32,804 nucleotides of DNA from Nitrospinaceae bacterium. Its GTDB lineage: Bacteria; Nitrospinota; Nitrospinia; Nitrospinales; VA-1. Every line of letters starts with the position of its first letter. Within the stretch, counting starts at the first letter, position 1. The translations under genes were made by a program, and so were the position numbers. The stretch spans positions 1-32,804 of the forward strand of contig JAJDAZ010000017.1 in NCBI GenBank assembly GCA_029261595.1. The letters are read 5' to 3'. Below the pieces are notes generated by a model that was given only the letters and a program-made list of their open reading frames with translations, did no database searches and was not told where the DNA came from. This document shows, one piece after another, positions 25,001-32,804 of the stretch.

Positions 25001-28000
25001 ATGAGTGATCTTCAAACCCGTTTAGCCAAGCTTTCCCCCGAAAAAAGAGCGCTGTTGACAAAACGATTGTCCAAAGGAGGTTCTCAAAACCGCGGCGGTT
25101 CGACGCCTTTGCCGGAGATTCAGCCGGACCCCGGTCTACGAAACGAACCTTTCCCGCTCACAGACCTCCAGTACGCCTATTGGATCGGACGTGGGACGGC
25201 CTTTGATATGGGGGGAATTCCATCCAAGGCCTACGTTGAACTGGAATGCGCTCAATTGGACCTAGAGCGGCTGAATCGCGCCCTGCAGACCCTGGTGAAA
25301 CGGCACGACATGCTTCGACTCATAGTGTTGGATGACGGGACCCAGAAAGTGCTTGAGGAAGTTCCCGCCTATGAAATCGGGGTTGAAGATTTGCAGGGGA
25401 AAAATTCCGGGGATGTGAAAACCCGTCTGGAGGAAATCCAGAAAGAAATGCTGGACGATTCCCGCGAGGCGGACCAGTGGCCGTTGTTTGAATTTCGAGC
25501 CTCTCCCGTCAATGAGGACAAGACCCATTTGCATATTTGTCTGGACCTTTTGAACGTCGATGCGGGTAGCGTCACCATCCTGATTCAGGAACTGAGCAAG
25601 GTTTACGACAATCAGGAAAGGCCACTTGCCCCGTTGGATTTAAATTACCGGGATTATGTCCTGGCCCTCAGAGAATTTAAGGATTCGGAGATTTATAATC
25701 GCTCCAAAAAATATTGGGAGAAACGACTTCCGGAATTCCCCACGGCTCCGGAACTTCCTCTGGCGAAGCATCCCAGTGCCGTCGAGAAACCGGAATTTTT
25801 TCGTCGTCGGCATGTTCTGGAAGCAGAGGTCTGGACCCGTGTGAAAGCCAACGCGAGTAAGCGCGGACTGACTCCCTCGTCTTTGTTGCTCACGATTTAT
25901 TCAGAGGTTCTGTCGCACTGGAGCCGGAATTCCAGAGTCGTCATCAATATTCCCCTGTTCAACCGTCTTCCCCTTCATCCCCAGGTGAATGATATTTTAG
26001 GGGCTTTCACATCCGTCAATCTACTGGCCACGGACAACTCGACGCCGGATACCTTTAACAACCGGGCCCAGCGTTTGCAGGCCCAGTTGCTGGATGATCT
26101 GGATCACCGACATTTTGATGGCGTTGAAGTCATGCGCGAACTGGCCAGGGTCAAAAAAAGCCAGGCCGCCGCGACCATGCCGGTGGTATTCACCAGCCTG
26201 TTGGACCAGGAGTTTGACACGGCGTTTTCCAGGCTGGGTAAAATTTCCCGCAGTGTGAACCAGACGGCGCAGGTCTGGATGGACTTGCATGTCGATGAAC
26301 AGGCAGGCGCGTTGATCGTCAAATGGGATGCGGTGGATGAACTTTTTCCAAACGGACTGGTGGCCGCCATGCTGGAATCCTATAGCGACCAGCTTCGGCA
26401 ACTGGCCGATGATAACGGAGCCTGGGAGCGGGTGGAACGAGATTTTCTTCCCCAGGATCAACTCGACCGGCAAAACGCCATGAATGACACAGACGGTCCG
26501 TATCCGGACGAAGTGCTGCAGACCCTCATCAACAAACAGGCGGTTCAAAACGGCGACCATCTGGCCATCGTCTCTTCCCGGCGATCAATGACCTATGAAG
26601 AACTGTATCGATTGTCCAATCAAATCGGCAGACGTTTGCGGGAGCTCGGGGCACAACCGAACATGCCCGTGGCCATCGTGATGGAAAAAGGCTGGGAGCA
26701 GTATGCAGGTGTCCTGGGCGTTCTCAATTCAGGCGCTCCCTATTTGCCGATCGATTCCGAGTTTCCTTCCGAACGGATTCATTTTCTCATCGACCACGGT
26801 CAGGTGGAACTGGTTCTGACCCAATCGTGGGTGGATAAAACGGTGGACTGGCCCGACAATGTCAAGCGTTTGTGCGTCGATGATGTCAGCGAATGGACGG
26901 GGGTCGACAATAACCCCATTGAACCTGCCCAGAAACCCGAAGATCTCGCTTATGTGCTTTATACCTCCGGTTCCACCGGAACGCCCAAAGGGGCGATGAT
27001 CGAACACCGCAGTGTGGTCAACCGGATGACAGAGGTGAACCAGCGTTTCGGTGTGACTCCCGAAGACCGATTCATGGGGGTCACCGCCCTGCAACACGAT
27101 CTGTCGGTGATCGATATTTTCGCTACATTTCTGGCCGGGGCCACGGTCGTCGTTCCGGATGCCAAGGAGCGCACGGACCCACCGCACCTGGCGGCATTAA
27201 TAGTGCGTGAAAAAGTTACCTTGTGGAATTCGGTTCCGGCTTTTGTGGAAATGCTGGTGGACCACCTGGAAAACACCCATCAAAAGGAAACGATGCTTCC
27301 CACCACGATGCGCAAGTTCATGATGTCCGGCGACTGGATTCCGGTGAAGTTGCCCGACCGCATTCGGGAACTGATGCCCATGACCGAAGTTCTCGCCGCC
27401 GGCGGACCTACGGAAACAACCGTCTGGGATATTTGCTATCCCGTTCAAACGGTGGACCCGGATTGGCAAAGCATTCCTTACGGCCGTCCCATGCAAAATG
27501 CCTGTTACTATGTCTTGAACGAGTTTCTGGAACCCTGCCCGGACTGGGTGGCGGGAGAACTCTACATCAGCGGGGTCGGTCTGGCCCGCGGTTACTGGAG
27601 AGATCAGGAACGGACGGATGAGCGTTTTATCACGCACCCTAAAACGGGAGAACGCCTGTACCGGAGTGGCGACCTGGGGCGCCGTTTGCCGAACGGCAAT
27701 ATCGAGTTTGTGGGCCGGGCCGATTTTCAGATTAAAATTCGGGGCTACCGTATGGAACCCGGAGAAATCGAAGCCGCTCTGGTTCAACAACCCTCCATTC
27801 GGGACGCCATTGTACTGGCTGTGGGAGGTTCCGAAAAAGACGAACAGTTGGTGTCCTACGTAGGTGCTTCCAGCCAGGATGAGTCTGAAAACGGCGCTCA
27901 GGGGGATTCCCCGGAGGAGGACGCCGCAGAGTCGGAAACGTCCGGCTATGGGGAGGGGGTTTTATCGGACCCCATGGACCGCCTGGAATTTAAGATGAAT

Positions 28001-29305
28001 CGACTGGGTGTGCGAAAAGATGAGGACGCACAGCAATCCATTGATCTTGTAAAAAGCCATTCCGATGAGGAACTCCTCGAGATTGTTTTGAAACGACAAA
28101 GCTATCGCTCGTTTTCCGAGGAAGTGATCTCATTAAAGGATTTTAGTGACTTCTTAAGTTGCATGGAGCAACCCACATTTGACGATGCGCCTTTCCCCAA
28201 AGTGCGGTATCCGTCTGCAGGCGGGCTTTATCCTGTTCAGGCTTACCTCTATATCAAACCGGATCGCATCGAAGGTGTGGAGGGGGGAACTTATTATTAC
28301 AATCCCAAAAATCATAAGCTGGTGCTGATATCCGCCAACCCGGAAATCGACAAAACCATTCATACGGTCAACAATTACACTGTTTTCGAATCGTCCGCCT
28401 TTTCGGTATTTCTGGTTGGCCAGAAGAGTGCCATGCAACCCATGTATGGAAAGCTCATGGACGATTTCTTTTTGCTGGAAGCCGGTTACATCGGGCAACT
28501 GTTGTCGACGGCGAGCCAGGACTTTCAACTTGGCATGTGCCCCGTGGGAGGCGCGGAGTTCGACCGTATCAAGCAATATTTTGGCGTGGACGAAGATCAC
28601 ACCTACCTGCATTGTCTGATTGGGGGTCGGCTGGAGGCTGCTCAGTTGCAGAAGTTTGCGTTTCTCGACGAGTCGGCGGGAAGCAATCTGATGACCATCC
28701 CCAAGAAACCCTCCGGGGGCAATGGAGCGAGGCCCACCGACCGCAGGCTCGTGGCCTACTATGTTCCGGAACCCGGAGACAATGTGATGACCACGGAAAT
28801 GCGGAAGCATTTGCGGTCGAAGCTTCCAGAATACATGATTCCCCAGCATTTTGTCGAACTGGAGGCGTTTCCGGTGACCGCCAATGGCAAGGTGGATCGT
28901 AGTTCGTTGCCCTCCCCGTTTTCGGGAGAGACCACCGAGGAACACGATTATGTGGAACCAGGCACCGAGACGGAAAAAGTTTTAGCGAAGATCTGGCAGG
29001 ATGTCATGGGCATTGAACGGGTGGGGATTCACGATAACTTTTTCGAGCTGGGTGGGCATTCCCTTTTGTCGATTCAGGCCATCTCGCGGATTGAAAAAGC
29101 CACCGGGGTTCGTCTGAATGTCCGGATCTTGCTTTTAAACACGCTGGGACAAATCGCGCCCCAGTGTCCGGTGGCAGAATCAACCTCCGCCCCGGAAGAA
29201 CAACCCGTGGCCGTGGCACCTGAGGCTCCTGAAAAGCCATCGTCCCCTCTGGCCAGCCGGCTGATGAATAAAGTGAAAGGAAAGTTTCGCGGAAATGGAA
29301 AATAA
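25001..29305 (+). CDS. NRPS module 2: heterocyclisation - A(Cys-like, with flavin oxidase insert) - carrier protein
   Basis: 1434 residues. A short N-terminal helical region (1-35) may dock to NRPS 1. Residues 50-480 form a cyclisation domain: LTDLQYAYWIGR, and the DxxxxD motif as DLLNVDAGS (D182, D187). The adenylation domain (515-955, resuming at 1245-1305) has YTSGSTGTPKG; pocket residues by alignment read D-L-I-N-M-S-A-V-W-K, close to cysteine codes. Between A8 and A9, residues 985-1225 are an FMN oxidase of the SagB/McbC nitroreductase type (KRQSYRSFSEE, RYPSAGGLYPVQAYLY), the same position as in thiazole-forming NRPSs and indigoidine synthetase. The carrier domain has GGHS with Ser1354. 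The tail is Pro/Glu/Ala-rich and carries no thioesterase or reductase. Expected reaction: condense Cys with the upstream acyl group, cyclise to thiazoline, oxidise to thiazole. It starts 53 bases after NRPS 1 in the same operon. Confidence 0.92.
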   Translation: MSDLQTRLAKLSPEKRALLTKRLSKGGSQNRGGSTPLPEIQPDPGLRNEPFPLTDLQYAYWIGRGTAFDMGGIPSKAYVELECAQLDLERLNRALQTLVKRHDMLRLIVLDDGTQKVLEEVPAYEIGVEDLQGKNSGDVKTRLEEIQKEMLDDSREADQWPLFEFRASPVNEDKTHLHICLDLLNVDAGSVTILIQELSKVYDNQERPLAPLDLNYRDYVLALREFKDSEIYNRSKKYWEKRLPEFPTAPELPLAKHPSAVEKPEFFRRRHVLEAEVWTRVKANASKRGLTPSSLLLTIYSEVLSHWSRNSRVVINIPLFNRLPLHPQVNDILGAFTSVNLLATDNSTPDTFNNRAQRLQAQLLDDLDHRHFDGVEVMRELARVKKSQAAATMPVVFTSLLDQEFDTAFSRLGKISRSVNQTAQVWMDLHVDEQAGALIVKWDAVDELFPNGLVAAMLESYSDQLRQLADDNGAWERVERDFLPQDQLDRQNAMNDTDGPYPDEVLQTLINKQAVQNGDHLAIVSSRRSMTYEELYRLSNQIGRRLRELGAQPNMPVAIVMEKGWEQYAGVLGVLNSGAPYLPIDSEFPSERIHFLIDHGQVELVLTQSWVDKTVDWPDNVKRLCVDDVSEWTGVDNNPIEPAQKPEDLAYVLYTSGSTGTPKGAMIEHRSVVNRMTEVNQRFGVTPEDRFMGVTALQHDLSVIDIFATFLAGATVVVPDAKERTDPPHLAALIVREKVTLWNSVPAFVEMLVDHLENTHQKETMLPTTMRKFMMSGDWIPVKLPDRIRELMPMTEVLAAGGPTETTVWDICYPVQTVDPDWQSIPYGRPMQNACYYVLNEFLEPCPDWVAGELYISGVGLARGYWRDQERTDERFITHPKTGERLYRSGDLGRRLPNGNIEFVGRADFQIKIRGYRMEPGEIEAALVQQPSIRDAIVLAVGGSEKDEQLVSYVGASSQDESENGAQGDSPEEDAAESETSGYGEGVLSDPMDRLEFKMNRLGVRKDEDAQQSIDLVKSHSDEELLEIVLKRQSYRSFSEEVISLKDFSDFLSCMEQPTFDDAPFPKVRYPSAGGLYPVQAYLYIKPDRIEGVEGGTYYYNPKNHKLVLISANPEIDKTIHTVNNYTVFESSAFSVFLVGQKSAMQPMYGKLMDDFFLLEAGYIGQLLSTASQDFQLGMCPVGGAEFDRIKQYFGVDEDHTYLHCLIGGRLEAAQLQKFAFLDESAGSNLMTIPKKPSGGNGARPTDRRLVAYYVPEPGDNVMTTEMRKHLRSKLPEYMIPQHFVELEAFPVTANGKVDRSSLPSPFSGETTEEHDYVEPGTETEKVLAKIWQDVMGIERVGIHDNFFELGGHSLLSIQAISRIEKATGVRLNVRILLLNTLGQIAPQCPVAESTSAPEEQPVAVAPEAPEKPSSPLASRLMNKVKGKFRGNGK

Positions 29306-29359
29306 TCATCGGATGTCTTTCACTTCGGACGGGACGTCTATTCCTTTTGGAGTCTCTAA

Positions 29360-30160
29360 ATGAATCCATTTTATTTTGGGGATTCGGAAAACCCTCTGTT
29401 TGGAATTTATCATCCTCCGACAAATGCCAATAAAAAATTAAATGAGGGGGTCCTGCTATGTTACCCCCAGGCCCGTGAATACGAAATCACCCATTGGGCC
29501 ATGCGGCAACTGGCCAGCCTGATGGCCAAGGCAGGCGCCCATGTTCTTCGCTTTGATTATTCCGGCACAGGGGACTCTGCGGGGGATTATGAATCGGTGA
29601 GCATCGATAAATGGAAATCCGATATTCAAATTGCCATCGATGAACTCAAAGACACCGCATGGGTAAAAAAAGTTTCCCTAGTAGGGCTTCGGATGGGCGC
29701 CACCCTGGCGGCTTTGACAGCCGAAGAGATCGAGGTTAAAAATCTGATTCTTTGGGACCCGGTTGTTACCGGAAAGGATTACATCAACGAACTGAGCCAT
29801 GTCCAGAATGTCCTGAGTTCCCGACTGGGCATATCGAACGCATCGAATGGAACCAACGGCCATCGTCCCGATGGGTTCCTGGGATATCCCTCTCCTCCGG
29901 GATTGGAATCTTCAATAAAAGAAATCGACCTGGCCAAAAATTTTCAAACAAAAGCGGAAAAGACCTTCCTGGTTGTATCGCAGGAGATTCCCGAATATCT
30001 CAGATTGCGCGACCACTTGACGGAACAAGGAAATCCGTTTGAGTATCGTCTCGCCCCGGATAACGGGAATTGGGGAAATACCAAAGAAAACTGGGAAATA
30101 TTTTTTGCGCAAAATATATTGCAAGCCATCACTGAATCCGTCACGGGTATAGAATCATGA
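29360..30160 (+). CDS. Alpha/beta-hydrolase-fold protein with Arg in the nucleophile elbow
   Basis: 266 residues of S33/alpha-beta-hydrolase fold (HVLRFDYSGTGDSAGDYE is the typical strand-turn after the oxyanion region). The elbow, usually GxSxG, reads GLRMG at 109-113, with Arg111 where the nucleophilic Ser is expected. This resembles the exosortase-A-system-associated hydrolase 2 group as I remember it. Either the protein is not a conventional esterase or it has a structural or binding role. GGAG precedes the ATG, 54 bases after NRPS 2; its stop overlaps the next start (ATGA). Since the NRPSs lack a thioesterase, release, editing or transfer of the product is the likely context, but this is inference. 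Confidence 0.85.
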   Translation: MNPFYFGDSENPLFGIYHPPTNANKKLNEGVLLCYPQAREYEITHWAMRQLASLMAKAGAHVLRFDYSGTGDSAGDYESVSIDKWKSDIQIAIDELKDTAWVKKVSLVGLRMGATLAALTAEEIEVKNLILWDPVVTGKDYINELSHVQNVLSSRLGISNASNGTNGHRPDGFLGYPSPPGLESSIKEIDLAKNFQTKAEKTFLVVSQEIPEYLRLRDHLTEQGNPFEYRLAPDNGNWGNTKENWEIFFAQNILQAITESVTGIES

Positions 30161-31023
30161 AAGAAAGTGTCTTAACCTTCGGTCCCCAGGGAGGGTTGGT
30201 GGGAATTCTTTCCGACCCCCTTCCGGAAATGCGAAGTCCCGACCGGCCCGCGCTGATTCTTCTGAATGCCGGGTTGTTGAACCGGACAGGGCCTTACCGG
30301 ATGTATGTGGACCTGGCCCGAGACATGGCCAAAAAGGGATTCACTGTATTGCGGTTTGATTTTTCCGGGTTGGGGGACAGTTTCACCCGCAAGGACAATA
30401 AGTCGGATGAAGAACGGGCCGTCCTGGATGTTCAGGAAGCCATGGACCAGTTGACCAGGAAAAAAAATATTAAGGAATTTGTTCTGTTGGGGCTCTGCCA
30501 GGGGGCGGACAGAGCGCATCCATTGGGTATCAGGGACTCAAGGATCAAGGGAATCATGTATCTGGACGGGTTTGGTTACCCGACCCCCGGCTACCACGTT
30601 AGAAATTTTGGGCGTCGGGTATTACATAATGTTCGGGCCATGACAAAATTGGAAAGATGGACGCACCTCATTAAAAAAAGTTATTCCCGATTTTTCAAAA
30701 ATAACACTAAAAAAGGCTCGCCCAAACCAACCGAAACCTTTGAAAGGCAATTTCCCACTGCAAAACAATTCGAGTCGGATGTGAGGTCCATGCTCGACCG
30801 AGGCGCCAGCTTGTTTTTTATTTATTCGGATGGAATCAAATATTATAATTATGAAGGACAGTTTCGGGATGGATTCGGGTCGTTGTTCTCCAACGACCGG
30901 CTACAGGTCCGGTTTTTCAGACAAACCGACCATCTATTTACTAGTTTGACCCGAAGAAAAGAATTGTTTCAGTCCATCGGTGATTGGATGCAGAGTCAAT
31001 TTTCCGAAAACGGAAAAAAATAA
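30157..31023 (+). CDS. Alpha/beta-hydrolase-fold protein with Cys in the nucleophile elbow
   Basis: 288 residues, a distant partner of the preceding protein: VLRFDFSGLGDSF follows the same pattern. The elbow is GLCQG at 112-116, so Cys114 occupies the nucleophile position, similar to exosortase-associated hydrolase 1 proteins. A Cys nucleophile would suit acyl transfer or thioester chemistry. The C-terminal part has an acidic residue after a strand (FFIYSDG) and a candidate catalytic His (QTDHLF). It overlaps the previous gene by 4 bases, so the two are translationally coupled and probably act together. It is the last gene of the NRPS operon. Confidence 0.85.
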   Translation: MKESVLTFGPQGGLVGILSDPLPEMRSPDRPALILLNAGLLNRTGPYRMYVDLARDMAKKGFTVLRFDFSGLGDSFTRKDNKSDEERAVLDVQEAMDQLTRKKNIKEFVLLGLCQGADRAHPLGIRDSRIKGIMYLDGFGYPTPGYHVRNFGRRVLHNVRAMTKLERWTHLIKKSYSRFFKNNTKKGSPKPTETFERQFPTAKQFESDVRSMLDRGASLFFIYSDGIKYYNYEGQFRDGFGSLFSNDRLQVRFFRQTDHLFTSLTRRKELFQSIGDWMQSQFSENGKK

Positions 31024-31089
31024 TGGCTAATTCTTTGCTCCCTGCCGAGTAAGTTCTCCTTGCTGTTTTCTCATGACACTATAAGTTTT

Positions 31090-31770
31090 TCACTCTGGCA
31101 ATAAACATTCCGTTGATGCGATTTCAACCCCTGTGTAGACGTGGTTATCGTCTGTTGAAAACCGGCCGTTAAGGGCCGTCACTTCTGAAAGTATTTCAGG
31201 GGGAGGGACCAACAGAGTAACCGAAAAGCTCCCATCTTCCAGATTGATTGCAACCTCGACATCTTTAAAATCCAGAAAAGTTTTTGCCAGAGGAAAGTGG
31301 CATTTGAAGGCGCTTTCTTTGGCGCTGAAGATCAACTTAGGCCAAAACAGGCTATTTGGGCCGTTGTCCGTCTGAAGCCATTTTTTTTCGCCGGGTGTGC
31401 AAACGAGATCCAGGACGTCGGTGGCCATAGGTTCTAAAGGCTCAACATCCAACCCGACACTGAGGATAGATCCTTGCCGGGCTATTACAGCTCCGCAAAA
31501 ATTCCGGCAATGAGAAATGCTTCCAATGATCCCCGGTGGCCACAGAGGTTCGCGATTTTTTCCAACAAGAACTGGAAAATTCTGGATGCCGAGCCTATCA
31601 AGCCCTTGTCGTGCACAAAGTCTTCCGGCAGTGAACTCCCGTTTTCGATTCGGGGCCATTGGTTTTGTCAAGGCCTCTTCCTCGGGATAAAGGGGGCCGT
31701 CCCACATATTCGGGCTAGCCGTCAGGGTCACTGCATGAGGAGAAAATAACCGCTCAATCATTTGATCCAT
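31090..31770 (-). CDS. Sfp/EntD-type 4'-phosphopantetheinyl transferase
   Basis: 226 residues. It transfers the phosphopantetheine arm of CoA to carrier-protein serines. Family motifs in order: NRKREFTAGRLCAR (41-54), a basic substrate-binding segment with GSISHC (83-88), VGLDVEP (105-111, metal-binding D108 and E110), and FSAKESAFK (148-156, K151 and E152). This arrangement is closest to the EntD/PcpS group. It is convergent with the NRPS operon, 66 bases from the last hydrolase, and would activate Ser1500 and Ser1354 of the two synthetases. An alternative start at 31761 (Met4) is possible; neither start has a strong ribosome-binding site. Confidence 0.93.
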   Translation of the reverse strand: MDQMIERLFSPHAVTLTASPNMWDGPLYPEEEALTKPMAPNRKREFTAGRLCARQGLDRLGIQNFPVLVGKNREPLWPPGIIGSISHCRNFCGAVIARQGSILSVGLDVEPLEPMATDVLDLVCTPGEKKWLQTDNGPNSLFWPKLIFSAKESAFKCHFPLAKTFLDFKDVEVAINLEDGSFSVTLLVPPPEILSEVTALNGRFSTDDNHVYTGVEIASTECLLPE

Positions 31771-32070
31771 TCGATCAGGATATATAAAATTTCAAACTAG
31801 ATCGGAAGTGCAAGGGCTGACCCGTTTTTTCAAGAATAGCTCATAGGGAAATTGAATCCAAACAATTTCCTGAGACCGCGAGTAAAATTCGATTTTTCAA
31901 TGGTATTGAGGCTCAAGTCGAGGGTGTCTTCATGGCCGTCTAAATCATATCAACGTTTCAAAAACCAGAATGGGGGTCCTGGGGAAAGTTTTAGATTCCG
32001 ATGGAAAGCATAATGGGGTAAATTGGTGGGTAGACTGAACGCATAAAAATTTTTCTGTGGAGATGGCAAC
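31771..32070. other. Intergenic region
   Basis: About 300 bases between the divergent PPTase and hypothetical genes. No RNA gene or strong hairpin was seen; both promoters must lie here but no box pair stands out. Confidence 0.35.
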
Positions 32071-32487
32071 ATGGCCCCTGAACAACTAAGGCGATTTTCT
32101 CTGGACAAGGTCCAAATCGACCCGCGTTTAAAGAATAGAATCATGTCCGCCGATGGCGATGATGAACTGGGTTCCTGGGATGGAGAGAATATTGAAGATC
32201 TGGTCAAGGAACTGGAGCGGATCGAAGAAAGAACGGATCCCAATTATGCCGGCTTGCCACATGGCAACAATATTCCTGAAGACCTGCGCTCCCAGGTGGA
32301 AAAGGACTTGCCAATTTGGGCCTGCGATGTGTCCGGTAATTGTATCGTCGGTGAACAAGCGGATAAAGTCCGGACGGTGGACCAAATCCGAAAGCGCTAT
32401 GAAAAAAAGTATGGCGGTGTCGAAAAATTCAAGGAAAAATTAAGGCTGGAGCGGGAAGAGTTCGTTCGGAAACTTCAGGGAAAATAG
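32071..32487 (+). CDS. Small hypothetical protein
   Basis: 138 residues, highly charged, no signal peptide or membrane segment. The middle carries two cysteines (WACDVSGNCIVG) and the C-terminus is a basic-acidic helix (VRTVDQIRKRYEKKYGG onward). I do not recognise a family. GGAG lies 8 bases before the ATG, and coding character is good. It stands directly upstream of tRNA-Val and is not obviously part of the NRPS cluster. Confidence 0.65.
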   Translation: MAPEQLRRFSLDKVQIDPRLKNRIMSADGDDELGSWDGENIEDLVKELERIEERTDPNYAGLPHGNNIPEDLRSQVEKDLPIWACDVSGNCIVGEQADKVRTVDQIRKRYEKKYGGVEKFKEKLRLEREEFVRKLQGK

Positions 32488-32505
32488 AATTTTAATCTAC
32501 TTTCA

Positions 32506-32580
32506 GGGCGCGTAACTCAGCGGTAGAGTGCTGCCTTCACATGGCAGAAGTCACAGGTTCGAACCCTGTCGCGCCCACCA
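32506..32580 (+). tRNA. tRNA-Val (anticodon CAC)
   Basis: Full cloverleaf: acceptor GGGCGCG/CGCGCCC, short D-arm, anticodon stem CTGCC/GGCAG with loop TTCACAT (anticodon CAC), T-arm ACAGG-TTCGAAC-CCTGT, discriminator A and an encoded CCA. 75 nt. Confidence 0.97.
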
Positions 32581-32804
32581 CTCCCCGCGTGGGGCGGGTT
32601 TGCTCACGATGGACGAAACTTCCTGGTTTACGTTTCGAACTTTTTCGTCTAGATTCTTCCACTCCGCGTGGGGCAGGTTATTGGAGGCCCCAGACAAATC
32701 CTTTGGAGTTCAGGCATTCACCGAAATGTTCCTGCTTCTGGAAACCGACGAAAATTTCACTATCACTCAATTCACTATTCAACGCTTTCCTGTTAGCCTT
32801 GACA
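32581..32804. other. Right-edge stretch with a repeated motif
   Basis: The segment after tRNA-Val contains CCACTCC..GCGTGGGGC.GGTT twice (about 32578-32600 and 32659-32680), the first copy able to fold as CCCC-GCGT-GGGG. GACGAAA (about 32613) and TTTCGTC (about 32644) form a further inverted pair. Frames on both strands stay open to the window edge from about 32678, but neither can be judged as a gene from so little. Confidence 0.35.

Overview
The window reads as chromosome of a Gram-negative bacterium of moderate GC content: it carries RND efflux, a TolC-type outer-membrane protein and a TonB-dependent receptor. No rRNA or phylogenetic marker is present. The mix of genes would fit Nitrospinota or a deltaproteobacterial-type lineage, but that placement is only a guess.

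Left part (1-7830, minus strand): a Cus-type Cu(I)/Ag(I) efflux operon. Reading leftwards it holds a putative promoter, a small secreted protein, a CusC/TolC-like outer-membrane protein, a long CusB-like adaptor with two metal-binding motifs, an HD-GYP phosphodiesterase fused to a YHS metal-binding domain, and CusA, which runs off the left edge. The last three genes abut or overlap.

Middle (about 7830-13984): accessory DNA. It has two unrecognised small genes, a HigBA/RelE-type toxin-antitoxin pair with a palindromic operator candidate, an ArdC-type antirestriction gene followed by a remnant of a second ArdC C-terminus, and an AT-rich orphan gene for a 692-residue protein with a SAM-methyltransferase-like domain behind a promoter and a terminator-like leader hairpin. 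The stretch ends at the 3' half of a tRNA-Ala(GGC) at 13938-13984, followed by a strong terminator. That is the usual signature of an element integrated into a tRNA gene, with the element to the left and resident chromosome to the right. No integrase and no intact copy of this tRNA lie in the window.

Right of the junction (14235-19277): a YaiI/YqxD-family protein, a TonB-dependent receptor divergent from a lipoprotein PQQ-dependent sugar dehydrogenase, and a sterol-desaturase-family membrane hydroxylase. A remnant of an IS3-family transposase lies at 19413-19502.

The main attraction is a compact nonribosomal peptide cluster (20193-31770). NRPS 1 has the order formyltransferase, C-terminal lobe of a condensation domain, adenylation domain with a glycine-like code split by a luciferase-like monooxygenase, and carrier protein. 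NRPS 2 has the order heterocyclisation, adenylation with a cysteine-like code split by a flavin oxidase, and carrier protein. Two alpha/beta-hydrolase genes follow, whose nucleophile elbows carry Arg and Cys instead of Ser, and an Sfp/EntD-type phosphopantetheinyl transferase sits convergently at the end. There is no thioesterase domain. The simplest inferred product is a formylated, oxidised glycyl-thiazole released by an unusual route. The window closes with a small hypothetical gene and tRNA-Val(CAC).
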